Positions 31,830 through 44,521 of a stretch of DNA of 64,000 bases are shown in pieces. The stretch comes from Symbiodinium kawagutii. Lineage: Eukaryota > Sar > Dinophyceae > Suessiales > Symbiodiniaceae. Under the pieces are notes generated by a model, which was not told the origin of the DNA, did no database searches, and worked only from the letters and a program-made list of their open reading frames with translations. Position numbers and translations under genes: made by a program. The stretch's first letter is position 1, and each line of letters opens with the position of its first letter. The DNA lies in contig VSDK01004644.1 of assembly GCA_009767595.1 (NCBI GenBank), positions 69,192 to 133,191 of the forward strand, read 5' to 3'.

Positions 31830-32560
31830 AGCCTTTTCCCCTCACCAGTTTATTTGCCCTATTACTATTGGTTGTTACTGGTTCAAACCACGAAGTAATC
31901 ATCACTATTTACCAGCTTATTAACCAGGAGTGAGCCCTTCGTAAGCATCATAGATCAATCATCATGAGTCGTTCTTAACCTCAACTATAACCATTTGATA
32001 CGTAACCATCAGCCAATCAACTACTAGTTAACCGTTCGGTATAATGTCCACAACAACTAGTTATCCAAAGCCATTCTTGAGTCATTAGGTATAGCCATCC
32101 ATTGCTAACCATAGCCTAGTCGATGAGCTCCTCTTTGGTCAAATATGATTCACCATTAGTCATTACATCAGTCATAGCAACTAGTTAATTGTCATCAATT
32201 GCAAGTATCTATGGCTAATCATTCCTACTTAGTCACTAGTCAGGAGTCATAGTTGCCAACCATTAGTCACTAGCTATAACCACAATTAGTTACAGCCACT
32301 GATTTTCATTGATTGCCATAGTATAACTGGTTTTTCTGAGCATTAGTCATTAGTCATTAGCCAATGACCATCCATTAAACTGTCATAATCTTAAACTACA
32401 ACCACTACTTCACCATTTCACTATTAGTCAAGCTACTTAAAGTTCAATTCAATAGCCATTAGCCAAACGCATCAGCTTGTCAGCTCATCACCAGCTCATC
32501 AGCAGCTCATCATCAGCTCATCAGCAGCTCAGCATCAGCTGATCAGTTCACTATCCATGG
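31830..32560. repeat. Low-complexity field of CATTAGTCA/CCATTAGCC words
   Basis: About 650 bp made of short ACCATTAGTCACTAG-type words, ending in a GCTCATCAGCA tandem-like block (32,476-32,545). Non-coding. Confidence 0.7.
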
Positions 32561-32564
32561 CTTG

Positions 32565-32670
32565 ATGCTGAGCCTCCGAGGTACCTCAGACGCTTGCGCG
32601 CGATCCGTGCCATTGGGGGAGTGGGGCGACAGCGCGGGGCCCAGCCGGCTGCGGCCCTGGCGGTGGCATG
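32565..32670 (+). other. GC-rich exon-like island
   Basis: Very GC-rich against AT-rich flanks. One frame reads PRYLRRLRAIRAIGGVGRQ, then RGAQPAAALAVA and a stop. Possible exon. Confidence 0.25.
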
Positions 32671-32679
32671 ATGGACGCT

Positions 32680-34100
32680 GATGATGGTCGTTTTACGATG
32701 GTTTTGGTTGATCCATGATCAAGGACAATTGATGGTCAACAAGAGGGGTTACTGGTGATCAATCATGATCAACGATTCTCAACGATGGTTATTATTGGTT
32801 GATGATGGGTAGCTATGGGTGATGATGGTCAATTCTTGGCGCGGTACATGCTACTCATAGTGGCTGATGATTTCTTGTTTGTAAAATAGGGTGAAAGATG
32901 ATTCTTGTTCGTGGTTAGGGGATAACTGCCAAAGATCACGCGAAATACACTGATGGCCCCTGATGGTTAATAATGAGTAGTGGTGATTGATTTGTGATGG
33001 TAAAGTTTGCTAGTAGTTGGTATCAGCGCAACAACAATAGGGAATGTACAACTATTAGGGTGGTATGGAAATATCCAGAGATGGTTGCCATGAATCTCCA
33101 TTGTTAGGAATGTAAGCAGCTGTGCTGAACCGAAAAGTCAAGGTCATGCTGTTCAATCCGAAGGGTTCAACAAGTTGTTGGGAAGAGGGGCATCTAAGTA
33201 AGCCCGCTTGGACAACGAGATGAAGCGCAGTGCAGGAACTTTGATGAATTTGGATTCGAGTCTCCATATTCTTGGGACACGTCAGGAAAAATACACCACA
33301 CTCTTGAACCTGGGAACAACACAGACTCGACAAGTGTGTCATACGTAGGCACATGTATGTGCTTATGTTGGGAATACTTCACCCGGGTCATGCAGGTGTT
33401 TCCCATTTTTTTGTGAAGATTCAGAAGCACCAAATGACAATCCAAAGCACAAGTTGTCCATTGACCTCGACCGTTCAAACTTAAGCAACCACATCCCCTG
33501 TCCAGGACTGGGCTATACCTGAGACACCGGAAGCCCCGCGGATCGCAGGAGAATTGGTTGCCAATATGAGTTTCTTGGGGCCGAGTTCGGCAAACAGATG
33601 ATTCATGTTAAGGAATTGCTCATGATAATGGCGGTGGAGGGTCAAGGCCGCTTATTTTAAAAGTCAAGGAACCTGAAATCTCAAGGTTAGAGGAGGGGTT
33701 GAACAAATTTGTTCCGTCAAAAATTGATTGTTGATCGGACAGGGATCATGAAAAGCATCAAGTAACAGCATTTGAGTTGTTGGTTTGCTTCACTGGGAGT
33801 CTTGCCCCAGGAAACCACGCTGCTGTGCTTGATGATGACAGTGGTGATTGCCACTTTGGGCTTCATCGCACAATCTGCCATCCTCTTCAGGCGCGTCCAG
33901 ACTTGCAGACTTCATCTTTTCTCCAATTCTCCATGATACGCGTTGCAGCTTGTCTTTCACAAAAATGCCTTTCTGAGGTCTTTTCTTCAATGCAAGTTAG
34001 AGATTTCAGAATTTGGAGTTTCCAAATTGGTCTGTTTACAGGTCTATAATTTATAATGAATAGATAAGGGGTACTGACCAACAATCAGGGCCCTTTGATC
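32680..34100. other. No confident gene
   Basis: TGGTTGATGATGG simple sequence to about 33,060, then moderate-complexity DNA with competing short frames. No motif recognised. Confidence 0.4.
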
Positions 34101-34378
34101 GGATTTGATAGGAGATGATGGCTATCGCAATCCAAGGCCCAAGACACCGCACCATTTGGGACGCTTCCTGGCATCACGTCCCAGGCTGCAGCCTCGTCAC
34201 AGCGCCTTCTTTGCAGCCGGGAGACTCAACGCAGCAGTGCTAGACCTTTCTGAAAGAAGCATAGGCTGCGTAGGCTGTTACCATGGGCTCCCGACTTGGC
34301 AGAACATCCCATGAAAAACACGGTGAAAACATGGGGGCATGGCCCGCCTGTAAAAACCCATGGTGACAAAGACCAAAG

Positions 34379-34499
34379 TCATTGGACTCCCTCCTGGGAC
34401 TGAAGAATGAGGCGCTTCTCTTGCCGCCTTTCGCAGATATCTTGGCGCTTGTGAACACGACGATTTTTCTCTGCGGTGCTGCGGACTGGGCTTCGCTGT
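34379..34499 (+). CDS. Candidate exon, unknown protein
   Basis: The frame reads LDSLLGLKNEALLLPPFAD, then ILALVNTTIFLCGAADWAS and TGA. Hydrophobic, helix-like, with a possible membrane segment (ILALVNTTIFLC). A minus-strand frame overlaps but is Ser/Lys-rich and less orderly. It may belong with the exon at 34.7 kb. Confidence 0.4.
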
Positions 34500-34677
34500 G
34501 AAATCGATTTTCACAAGACTTTGGTGCTGGAGAATCCACATTTGTCCAATGGTTTGAAGGAGTCCTCAAAGCATTTCAGTTACAGATGGTTTTTGCATTT
34601 GCTTCAAAAAATATCGAAATCACCGCAACTCTGAATACCCAGTACATCGTCTACCTAGTCACCGATGAGATGATGGA

Positions 34678-34845
34678 AAGCACAGCAGCTTCGCGGATGC
34701 TTCGCAGGATGGCACCACAGCTTGTCTCTTCGTGGTGGCCTCCAATCTGAACTCGTTGATCGGCCTGCTGTCTCGGCTGATGGCCATGGATCGCTGGCGA
34801 TCTTCGGGGCTCTTCCACGTGGGGCACCAAGCACCAGGAACTCGG
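34678..34845 (+). CDS. Candidate exon, unknown protein
   Basis: The frame reads ADASQDGTTACLFVVASNL, then NSLIGLLSRLMAMDRWRSS and GLFHVG. It is the most orderly of three open + frames. GTGGGG after TTCCAC may be a donor. About 180 bp downstream of the previous exon candidate, same strand. Confidence 0.4.
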
Positions 34846-34918
34846 TAGAACGGAGGTGGGCGCAGATGTGGAGATGACACGCTGTGCCAATTTTGCACCA
34901 GCTCTTGAGTCAATTTCA

Positions 34919-35014
34919 AACTCTTGTTGCGTCTCTTGTTGAGTCTTTGGTGGAGTCTCTTGTTGAGTTTCTTATTGAGTTTTTTGTTGAGTTTTTTGTT
35001 GAGTTTCTTGTTGA
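34919..35014. repeat. Tandem repeat, 12-bp unit GTYTCTTGTTGA, about 8 copies
   Basis: Units GTCTCTTGTTGA, GTCTTTGGTGGA, GTTTCTTATTGA and GTTTTTTGTTGA follow one another without gaps. On the minus strand it encodes repeating L-N-K-K; I regard that frame as accidental. Confidence 0.85.
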
Positions 35015-35249
35015 ATTTGCACCAAATCATTCTCTCTTGATGTCTGTTGTTTGAGGTGTTGGGAGAATATTTGATGGTCTTTACGGTGAAGGTCTCTATG
35101 TGCAGATTGGTGAATCTCACCATCGCTTACTACGAGGCGGAGCTGAAAAGCTCAACATGGCTGCAGAGCAAGGAGTGCTATGGAGGTCGATGTGATTCTG
35201 AAATCATTCACGGTCATCGACGGTTAGTGAAGATTTGTGAAGTTAGATA

Positions 35250-36060
35250 ATTGTTGATGAATGGTTGATACAGAAATGCACATGAAACTAGATGAAATTA
35301 CAATGAAACTGTTCAATCTGATCATCCGCTCCCACTTTGGAGGCAGAACCAGCTCTACTCGAGCCTGGTGCGAATAGCGGAAACGATGCAGACCATGAAT
35401 GGGTGCCTTGGGTGCTGCCCTCCTGGACGAGTGAAAGATCGTACCGGCTGGGTTCAGCTGAGCATCATATTAGCCAGCAATGAACCAACACTTAACCATT
35501 GCTGGAGCTAACCATGATAACCAAACAGTAGCTGGCAAACCAATGGGAACCACATAGGCATTGGCAGCAAGTTTATGGGGAACCCATGGGAAGCGTACAA
35601 CCAACCATTAGAACCAATCATTGGATGGTGAAAAGGACGCTTCACAGAGACACTCTCAGCTCAGGGGATAGCCATAACCAGCAATTCACCGTTGATGAAC
35701 GACTAATGAGCTGTTATTTGACCGTAAATTAACCACCAATTCACCATGTATTAAGCACTACAGTTAACCATTATGCTAGTAGCCATTGCTAGTGCTCAGC
35801 AATTACTAGTGAACCATTAGTAGCCATTAGTAGCCAGCCAATACTAATAGCCAAGATTAAACCAGGACTGTTAATCCTTGATTAGCCATAAACTAACCAC
35901 CAATGAACCATCTATTAACCACTAGTTAACCATTATACTAGATTATACTCGAACCATCATACTAGATTGTACTAGTAGCCATTCCTAGTTAACTTAGCTA
36001 ACCATTGTACTAGTAGCCGTTACTAGTTCACTAGTTAACCTAGTCGTCATTAGATCGCCG
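35250..36060. repeat. Low-complexity field of AACCATTAGTAGCC words
   Basis: From about 35,460 to 36,060 dense CCATTAGTAGCCAG- and ACTAGTTAACCATTATAC-type words. Non-coding. Confidence 0.65.
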
Positions 36061-36061
36061 T

Positions 36062-36215
36062 GAAATCTGGGACTGGCTGAGCACTGCCACAAGGTCCGCG
36101 ATCACGTACTCTTCCGTCGGCCCAATTCGGCCAGTCCATCAAAGGAAGTGGTGCCTCGGCGCGTTGGTTCGTCCTTCAACCTGGTTCCACAGAGATGCTT
36201 AGCAGGAAGGAATTG
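36062..36215 (+). CDS. GC-rich exon-like island
   Basis: The frame reads HKVRDHVLFRRPNSASPSK, then EVVPRRVGSSFNLVPQRC. It sits directly after the AT-rich repeat field. No family recognised. Confidence 0.3.
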
Positions 36216-36219
36216 ACCT

Positions 36220-38310
36220 TCCCCGAAATTCCATCAGCTTGGGTTTTTTGAATCCTGGAAATTGAGTTACCTTGTGTTTCACTGTCCTGGAATTGAAAAA
36301 TGTTTAGAAATCCTGGAATGGATTGGAATGGTTCCTATTGACACCACTATTGCCTTTCTTGCAATCCAGAGAGAGAGGAAGTGAGAGAGACACCATCCCA
36401 TTCCAATCAAGCAGCTAGAATATGTTAGACTTGGAATTTTGACACTCCTGGACATGGGGTGCATTTTAAGCGGATGGGCCAGTGTTTTGCAGCGCAATTT
36501 TCATGTTGCAATGAGCCCGGGGATCCTGAGCTGTTGGTTTTGACCTCAACCAAAATCATGTCCAGTCGATCTCAAGGCTGGCTCACCACCGTCCGGGCGA
36601 CCACCGGCTCTAGAGGACTTGAACACGATAAATCTGTTGGCAGATTTGAAAACACCTGGATCAAGCTGAAAGTTCATGGCAAGCTTGATGATACTAGATG
36701 ATACTAGATGTTACCCAAGATTTACGAAGTATGCTGAGCACATTTGGGAACCAACGAGTTTTTTCCTTGACAGATGGCTTGGTCTAGGGGGTTCCCCCTT
36801 GGAGAGCTTGTGTCCTCGTGTCATCTCGTGTCCGGACAGTGGCGTTCAGGAGATGTATATGGAACAGAACGCTCAGAGCTGGTCAGTGCAAGGCTTGGAT
36901 TCATCCAGGGCCCTATCCGACAGATTCGAGGCGGGACCCTGATGGGATTTGGAGTCCATAACCATGGTGGCACGTAGCAAGTTATATCCAAGTTTATACC
37001 CATTGCCAATAGAAAAGCAGTAGTTTTGAGGGGTACACCATTTCTGGGAAAAAACTCTTTGGGACCTGGAATTTGGCATTTGCTAAAGCCAACAAAGCAG
37101 AAACACATGCAGAAAAAAACAATCAGATGGGGAGATCACCAACAAGAAAATGCCGAAAGAGGGCGCCGGAAACTGTTTTGCTGGCAATTGCTGTTTTCAA
37201 CCTCTCGACTGGATATTGAAATTTATCCCTTCTCATGTGTTTCCGCGCGGAAAGTGTTTGTTTTTCCTAAATCGACAATGATCAGATTGATTAGTCATTT
37301 ATTCAACCCTCTCAAAATTCACCACTATGTTGGATGATAATAACCACCACTCTTCCCGACGATTGTTTGTTTGCATGGAGAAACAACTTGTCCAGGAGAT
37401 GCCTGATCGCATCACCCCTTCGGAGCCAACGTCTCCTGTCAATATTGAGGCAGCCATGTGTGGGGTGCCACTAGGGGATCAAGGTTGAGCAGTTCCTTAA
37501 GAGTTCCTGGGTGGTCGGAACTGTAACCAGGACAGCGGTGGACGAAGTTTTCAGCGCGATCCTTCACAACCGGCTTCTGATATCTGAATGTTAAGTGCAT
37601 GCCCCTCATATCCTCCCTGCATCTCGCCTATCCAAAAATGGGGAAGAGGGGGGGGGGTTCAACATGAGGTGGAAGGGCCCGAGATTTGAGAAGCCGTATT
37701 TTTATGGAACCTGAGGCTTCCCCAGATTGTTAGTTTCATCGGGAGAAGACTCAGGAGGTTTTCCTTGTCGATGGGAAAGGCAGACAAAACTGGTTTTCTT
37801 GATTATGGGCATCAGCAAAGCAAAGGAAAAATATACAAAATGATGTCTAATAATTCATCCTCTTTTCCAGCTGAATCCAAGCGGTCAGTTCTCAAAGGGT
37901 TTGCTGACCTTTGTTTGGGATTTCGCATGGAAACCAAGCACGGGTAAATCTGAGTACGGTAACTTGCTTCACTTCCTGGTTTCAAACATGTTTTATTTTC
38001 CTTCGTCTTACCAAATGGAAGGTCCTGGCAGGTTGGTTGACCAAAATCTTTCATAGGGGGTTCAAACCACCAACCAGTATATAAACAGGAAAGCCAGAAA
38101 GTTCCCAGGAGGCCCTTCGAGCAGATTTGTCTCACGGGCCCAATTGGTGTGATGCGCCGCAAGACCCAGGCTGAGAGGCAGCGACAGCGTGAGTGGTGCC
38201 GACCTGTTTTGCCCTGTCACTGTTCACATCATCACAAGACTACATGACTGGATAGCGCGGATACTTCAGTCTTTTGCATCTTTTGTTGACGTCGCTTCTG
38301 TTGTTGCTGT
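36220..38310. other. No confident gene
   Basis: Several competing short frames on both strands. No motif and no convincing splice-bordered frame. Confidence 0.35.
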
Positions 38311-38320
38311 GGTTGTTAAC

Positions 38321-38321
38321 G

Positions 38322-38370
<49 letters not shown>
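38321..38370. repeat. GTT trinucleotide microsatellite
   Basis: Fifty uninterrupted bases of GTT, nearly 17 units. The poly-Val (+) and poly-Thr/poly-Gln (-) frames across it are artefacts. Confidence 0.95.
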
Positions 38371-38399
38371 CGTCGCCGTGGTAGTCGCAGTGCAGTGGT

Positions 38400-40805
38400 T
38401 GCAGGAACTGCCAGGCTCAAGTCCTGGACATGTTTCTGAGCCGCAGCTCGCTGGTGACCCCAAACTAGCTCAAGATCCCTCAACTTTCGCGGGTCCGCGC
38501 GCGGATTTTGCACAAACGATGTATCCTCAAGCCGATTAGTTGCCTTGAAGCTATGCTTGATTTGGATACGTTGTATTGTATTGTTGCATCTTGACGCCCA
38601 CTCTCCAGCCCATCTCTGTCCTTCAGTCATGCTTATCACCCCATTCACCCACTCGTAAACGAACGAGAATCAAAAGCTAGACGTAGCTAATGGCCAGCTA
38701 TTCCATGCTTGAATGTCATATCCACCTATCCACTGTGCTTCTTCATGCGCACTTTCCTGCTATTTTGATGGTGCCGCTGCTTTTGTTGCCGTTTCTTGCC
38801 GGTGGTGGACGTTGGTAGGTGGTGATGGCCTTAGTATCCAAAACCCTCCAGAGTTCAGAATTTGTCTTCCCAGCTTTGGTGAAGGTACGTAGCACAACAT
38901 ACACAACATACATACACAATCTTTGTATCAACGAGTGGACGCTGAGCCAGGTGTTTCTGATGGATGGACGCCCCTTCTCCACAAGGCGAAGGGGAGATCA
39001 TCATTTAGTATCGACAGAAAAGAATCCGATTTTTCTTAGGAATCCTAGAAACAAAATTTTCAGATGCCAAACGCCCTTCCTCTTGATATGCCGGGAGCTT
39101 GAAAAATCTTGAAAATCTAGAAGCAGAGACTGTGACAGAGTGAATGAGTGATAGAGTCAATGAGTGTCTTCAATGAGTGTGGAGCTTCAAGAAGTTGGGT
39201 CGGTGGAATGTACAAAGATTTCTCTAATATTCCTTTTCTGGAAACCAACCAATCCGTATCCTGAGTTCGTGACTGGAGACCGATGCCTTTCAAGTTGGAG
39301 GCAGAGCAAAGATTCTGCCACCAGAGCTGTTCGTAGGAAATCAACTGGTCTGAGGTTGCTGAACGTTGGTTCCCGGACTCAAGGAATGGTACAGTTAAAC
39401 TGTCACATCATGTCAGCTCCCCTCCATGTCCTTATTTTGACGCAGAGAGAGCATGAGCAGCGGACAAACAGAGGTGCAGGAGGTTGCTAGGCTGTCCGGG
39501 GAGGAAGATCTTTGCACCCATACTTTGGCAAGATCTCTACGCAAAGTCAACTTGCACACGATATTTAGATATATTTAGGCTGAATAGTGCACCCGATAAG
39601 TTGTTATTTTTCCCAGCGCAGCCCTTGAATGTGCTGCCCTAGACTAGACCACTCCTATTGCAGCAAGAATATCATGCTTTGCCTTTCGGACAGGCTAAGT
39701 ATAAGAACGACTGGTCACAAGATGTCGCAAGTAAATGCAAGTGACTACTACGATACGAGCATGGCCTTGGGTTTTGGCACAGAAATGGATGGGGGCAGGA
39801 AAGGCATCAAAGAGGTACACCAGAGCTATCGACAAGCTGACAGAAATGATGTCCCACCACCGTAGGGGCCTCGACTCATCCAGCTTCTCTGTAGCCGTTT
39901 AGGGCTCAGCATGTTCAGTTTCACAGAAGTTTCTCAAACCGCTCAAAGTGGCCGTCTCGACGATGATGTGAAGAGGCTGCCACTGCTTTCTAGTTGATCA
40001 AAGCAATGGCTCAATCTCCTGCCATGTTGGAATGGCCCAATCTCCAGCCATGTTGGTGATGGTTTATTGATATTAAGGAAACCATAAAGCATCTATTGGT
40101 CAACACACCGAAGAACCATTTCTGGACTTTTTTGATGGACCTGGGTGGAACAGATGTCAGATGACCCTCTAGGCTGGCAAAGCAATCTGCTTTGAGCGTG
40201 CAAAACTTAGAGAATGGGTTTCCTTGGGTTTGCACTTAGTAAAGTGAACGTAAACTGTCAGTATCGATCAATTCTTAGTACAGATCATCAGATTGTAAAC
40301 CAATTCGGTGCGATTGTAAATTGTTGGATCTGGATGCGCAGTTGCCATTGGCTGCTCACCAAAGCTTGACCTTCAGAGCTGAGCACTGCACCGGTCTCTG
40401 CAGCACCTAAGGCATTGCGTGAGAACTGGACATGCTTCTCCTGAAAGCAGCGTCGGGCGGCCCTGTAAAGCTGGTTACGCAGCAGGGTGCGGACCATTGG
40501 TGGCCACGAAGTGAGCCCCGTGCGGCTTCTGGATGTACAACAAAGGTACAGGATGTTAGGACGATTTCACTACATTCAAACAAGCACTCGGAGGGTTGGA
40601 AGTTCTCCAGAGTCACAGGTTCCATGCATCAAAGTTTGCACAAAGCCCAGAGAACGGATGATGTATTTCCATTCTCATTTCTCAATGATTCTTGCTCCAG
40701 TTGTCATCAGCATCTCATTGGTTGTCGATTTCTTGTTGGCTAAGCACTCAGCAAGCACTCCAAAGTGGAAATCTTGTCGTTTTTGGTTGACTTCTTGGTT
40801 GATTT
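38400..40805. other. No confident gene
   Basis: Mixed-complexity DNA with many short frames on both strands, none with recognisable motifs. Confidence 0.35.
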
Positions 40806-40839
40806 CTGGTAAATGGTTGGTTAATGGTTGTTTACCGGT

Positions 40840-40965
40840 TACTGTAATGGTCGGTTGTTACGCTGTTGATGGCTGGTCAATGGTTGGTGAATTCTTGGTC
40901 AGTGGTTGCTTAATGGTTGGTTGTGACGCTGTTACTGGTTGGTCAATGGTTGGTTCTTTCTCCAG
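40840..40965. repeat. Two-copy repeat, about 66-bp unit
   Basis: TAATGGTCGGTTGTTACGCT then GTTGATGGCTGGTCAATGG is repeated as TAATGGTTGGTTGTGACGCT then GTTACTGGTTGGTCAATGG, 66 bp later. Embedded in GGTTGGTTAATGG simple sequence. Confidence 0.7.
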
Positions 40966-41199
40966 GTTTCACAGCGCACAGCTGTGGTTGCCGTGAGGTT
41001 TTATCCGCCCCCGCGTGCAGCTGCACCTAGCGAAGGTTCCAGGTGCCACTTCTTTTGTCGGGGGCAGAAACAAATTCTGCTAGCCATGGGACATGACAGA
41101 TATGACAGATTCGCCCTCCACTGAGTTTCTGTTGAAACTTCTTGAAATTGTTTTGTCCCAACGTCAAAGCTTCTTTTCATCTCTTAACTTCAGGGCCTG

Positions 41200-41455
41200 C
41201 TGAATTTGTTGGGTGTTGTTGATATTGCACTCATGGACACTGGACATGGCATTGCCCAGCGCGCAGTGTGGTGCCGATGCATAGCGGCTCAAATGTTTTA
41301 CTCTTTGCCTAATTGCGAAGCCACCGTAGCGCATGGCAGACAGCAATTGCGAGGCGCGAGGCTATGGTCACATGCACACAGCGCTTCGCAACGTAGCAAG
41401 GATCCGTGCCGAATCTGGGACCGCTGATCCAAGGCGATTGAAAAGGCCATGGCAG
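41200..41455 (+). CDS. Weak exon-like island
   Basis: Two overlapping + frames: LLGVVDIALMDTGHGIAQRA upstream, then ARGYGHMHTALRNVARIRA followed by SGTADPRRLKRPWQK in another frame. An intron or frame change may separate them. Confidence 0.25.
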
Positions 41456-41659
41456 AAGCAGGCCCTCCGTGGGATAAACAAAGAACGGGATACCATCCAT
41501 ATTATACATATTGATATCATACCCTCACCAATTTCCTCTATTGGTATGGAAGAACTTAGGGCACAGAATTGGGACATTGATCGAAGACCCCTTATTGGCC
41601 AGGGGATTTCATATCCCGTCATATCCCCATATAGACAGTAAATCACCACCTGATGAGCA

Positions 41660-43000
41660 ACTGATGGCGAGTTCCTCTTGGCTCACTATTCCAGCCTTTC
41701 TAAGCACTCCAGCTCCCAGAGAGCCATCACTCTGACAGTGCACGTCTTGCTGGTGGCAGGACCTGAGAAAGATGGCAGCGCTGGTGCCGCAGTTCCTCCT
41801 GTCCAGTCACTTCGCTTTGTGAGGACGTGGGGACACAGGTAGTGTCACATCAAAGGGTAAGGGAACTGACAGCGAACCGTGAAGGTCTTGAAAGATTTCC
41901 TGGCAGATTGTGTAGCACTTCTTGGTTCAACGGTTGGTGAAAGATGTTTAAAGATGTTTAAAGTTCCGTCAATTCTGGAGTCCATGCTGTGTGCAAAACA
42001 CGGTGCAGGAGCTCTGGCACAGAGAATGAGGCGGACCGAGGGGGTCAAAACTTGAGCCCCCTTGTAAGGACGGGGCATAAAGTATGAAATTGCAGCATGC
42101 ATAATTAACCCAGATACACATAAGGACTTGCATAATAGGTACCAGTATCATTTGATATGCAGATATGTATTGGCATATGTATTTCTGTACATGTGCACAC
42201 TTATCTGCCTATGACGCGCATTTGTGCATAGAGAGGTACAGATGCATTTCTTTTTTTACATTAATGCACATATACATACAAGCACGAATATGTTTTTTCA
42301 TACAGTTAAACATATGTATATGCGTGCATAAAAGAATGTGATTTCTGATGCATATGTGGAAATCAAACGCCTGACACTTGGTTGAAGAAGTATGTTCATG
42401 CACTTAGGTTTGAGCATGTTTTAGCATGTTTTAGCATATCCGTCGGTTGTAAGACTGCAGAAGATCGCAACAGAATCGGTTTGGCAAACATCCAACGGAC
42501 TACCTCTTCGATCCTGAGCCGCGGACATCATTGCAAGCGGACCGCAGGCGAAATCTCAAATCATTGACTCGTCGGGGGCACCCAACTGCTATTGAACCTG
42601 TCAGTATGCGACATTTTACTGGTAACTATTGCTAGAATAAACCCCCAGATTTGATGGTAAATCACCCAGTGGCCAAGATTTGATGCCTTGGGTCTTCCAC
42701 ATGTTGGAGTCAGGTCGGTTTCGCTCCTGCTTGTCGGAACCGCCCTGCACTACCTTTTCTCCAGCTGGTTATCTCTGGGTGATTTGTGGATCTCCCATGA
42801 GGGTTCCAATGAATCTACGAAGGTTTCCAGGTTAATATCCCAGTGTTTCGAGCTGTTCACCTGGAGTCATGTGCTGAGGACAGCGTCAGCTGTGCCCGGT
42901 CAAGTTCTTTCGTACCAAACTCAGGGCTGCGCTTGTGCGGCTGCGAGAAACTCACTGTATACCTTCCCGGAGACTTCTGTGGTATCCTGCTGGTTGAAAC
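41660..43000. other. No confident gene
   Basis: AT-rich between 42,080 and 42,440, with ATATGTATTGGCATATG words. Otherwise weak competing frames. Confidence 0.35.
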
Positions 43001-43750
43001 TTGTTTATCTTTGCCGGTCAAATTGATATGATTAAGTTGGAGATGGCTTTTCAACATTGTGCTGGGACTGCAGTCGCGGAGTGGCGCAGAAGATTTTTGT
43101 GCAATGTTTCTATGCACCGAAAGGACTGCGGAAGGTGTGATATCGCGGAAGCTGCGGTGCACTTCAAACCATGGAAACAAATCACGATAGCTTGCCTTTT
43201 CAAGCTGGCAAAAGCAGAAGTCTTTCAGGAAAAAGCTCTGGATGTCAGTATCTTCTGCATGGTTGAAGCAGCAGGTCTCGTTTCCACTCAATTTTTGCAC
43301 TTCAAGCAACTTTGTTATCTTGCTGCTTCACCCTGCTTCACTGCTTCCCCCTGCTTCCCCCTGCTTCACCATTTGGATCTCTTTGGCAAGTTCTTTTTCC
43401 TGCAGACGAGAAGAAAAGCACCACTTGACCAAGGCCAGAAGTGGGACCTCAGCTGGGTGATGCCCAAATCCAGGGCCAAGGGTCCGTACCTCAGTTGCTC
43501 AAAGGTTAGGAGTTCCTCCTTGGAGAAAAGTGTAGCGCAAATTCATGACACCAGTGGCGAAAAGTCGCCAGTGAGCATCCTATTCCACGGCAATCCCATG
43601 GCAATCCGAGTTTTGTTTGGCAGCTCTTGTTGCGATGGTCGTCCCTTTGGAATTTCTGGGCCCTCCTCTTGGCCGCCAAGGCCGCCACCCCAGAAAGCTG
43701 CACCCCCGACTTTGGCCACGTGCGAAAGCCTGGAGGGTGTACTGGCTTAA
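43001..43750 (+). CDS. Long open frame of doubtful coding status
   Basis: A 249-codon + frame beginning at an alternative start, with a first internal ATG near 43,028. It crosses a CTGCTTCCCC-repeat (43,320-43,372) and ends in Pro-rich sequence. Length alone is unusual here, but the residue pattern is uneven and no domain is recognised. It may contain one or two real exons, such as the part around 43,400-43,510 reading DQGQKWDLSWVMPKSRAKG. Confidence 0.25.
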   Translation: MFIFAGQIDMIKLEMAFQHCAGTAVAEWRRRFLCNVSMHRKDCGRCDIAEAAVHFKPWKQITIACLFKLAKAEVFQEKALDVSIFCMVEAAGLVSTQFLHFKQLCYLAASPCFTASPCFPLLHHLDLFGKFFFLQTRRKAPLDQGQKWDLSWVMPKSRAKGPYLSCSKVRSSSLEKSVAQIHDTSGEKSPVSILFHGNPMAIRVLFGSSCCDGRPFGISGPSSWPPRPPPQKAAPPTLATCESLEGVLA

Positions 43751-43754
43751 ACAG

Positions 43755-44521
43755 AGGCTTCATCGTGGGCTGTGCATTGGTTATGCTATCATCAACCAAC
43801 TATGATGTACTGCCATGATGACAATACCCATGGTTATACATGATGGTACATTGGTTATACATTATTGTTATACATGGGCCATTGTTTGATACTACACCCA
43901 TGTATAACCAAAGGTTATTTGGTTATCAAGTTGATGGCAATCAACATGCCATGACCAATAATTGGCGATCAGTAGTTGGAGTCAATGAGTGCCAGTAGTA
44001 GAGCGACAACGGTTTCTTGCTCGACCACCTAATAATTGATCGATAGTATCATTGCATGTGCTAGAAGCTGGTGGATCGCGAATGAGGGGACATGTCACTT
44101 CAAAGATTATATGGCTGTGGGTCAAAACCCTGTACCCCTGCTTCCCATACCATTAACCTTTGTTTTCCTTATTTTTCCTCGTGATTATCCCCCATTATTG
44201 GTTGGTTAATATTGACCCACAGACATATAGTTCACGGGTCGAGACTTGGAATATGAGGTGTCTTTATTAATAAGTCTCATGAATTCCTACTAGCAGATGG
44301 TCATGTAGACATAGGGTTACGGTAGCAAGCTGTCAGCCGTCAAGCTATCAGCAACTGTCCATGATCATCATTCTAATCCAATCATGAAACCTGAGCATCT
44401 GCGGGGCATGGCTTTAGAAACAACTCACGAGCGGTCCAAACGAATACAACAAGGTACAATAAGCAGTCCGAATCCTAGTGTACGTTCGTATACACAGCAC
44501 ATACCACATAAGAATAGCAAT
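43755..44521. other. No gene; contains MITE family B
   Basis: GGTTATACATTATTG/ATGGTACATTGG simple sequence, then the family B element, then unremarkable DNA up to the retrotransposon border. Confidence 0.5.
44109..44228. mobile_element. MITE-like inverted-repeat element, family B, copy 2
   Basis: ATATGGCTGTGGGTCAA at the left and TTGACCCACAGACATAT at the right; exactly 120 bp, the same as the copy at 31.7 kb but in opposite orientation. Internal TTATTGGTTGGTTAATATTG matches the reverse complement of copy 1. Confidence 0.75.

Noticed and set aside
34659-35123. Minus-strand protein with L-N-K-K repeats
   Set aside because: The repeat is the 12-bp DNA tandem. The rest of the frame overlaps a better + strand exon candidate.
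38189-38648. Long + and - frames with poly-Val, poly-Thr or poly-Gln
   Set aside because: They are produced by the GTT microsatellite.
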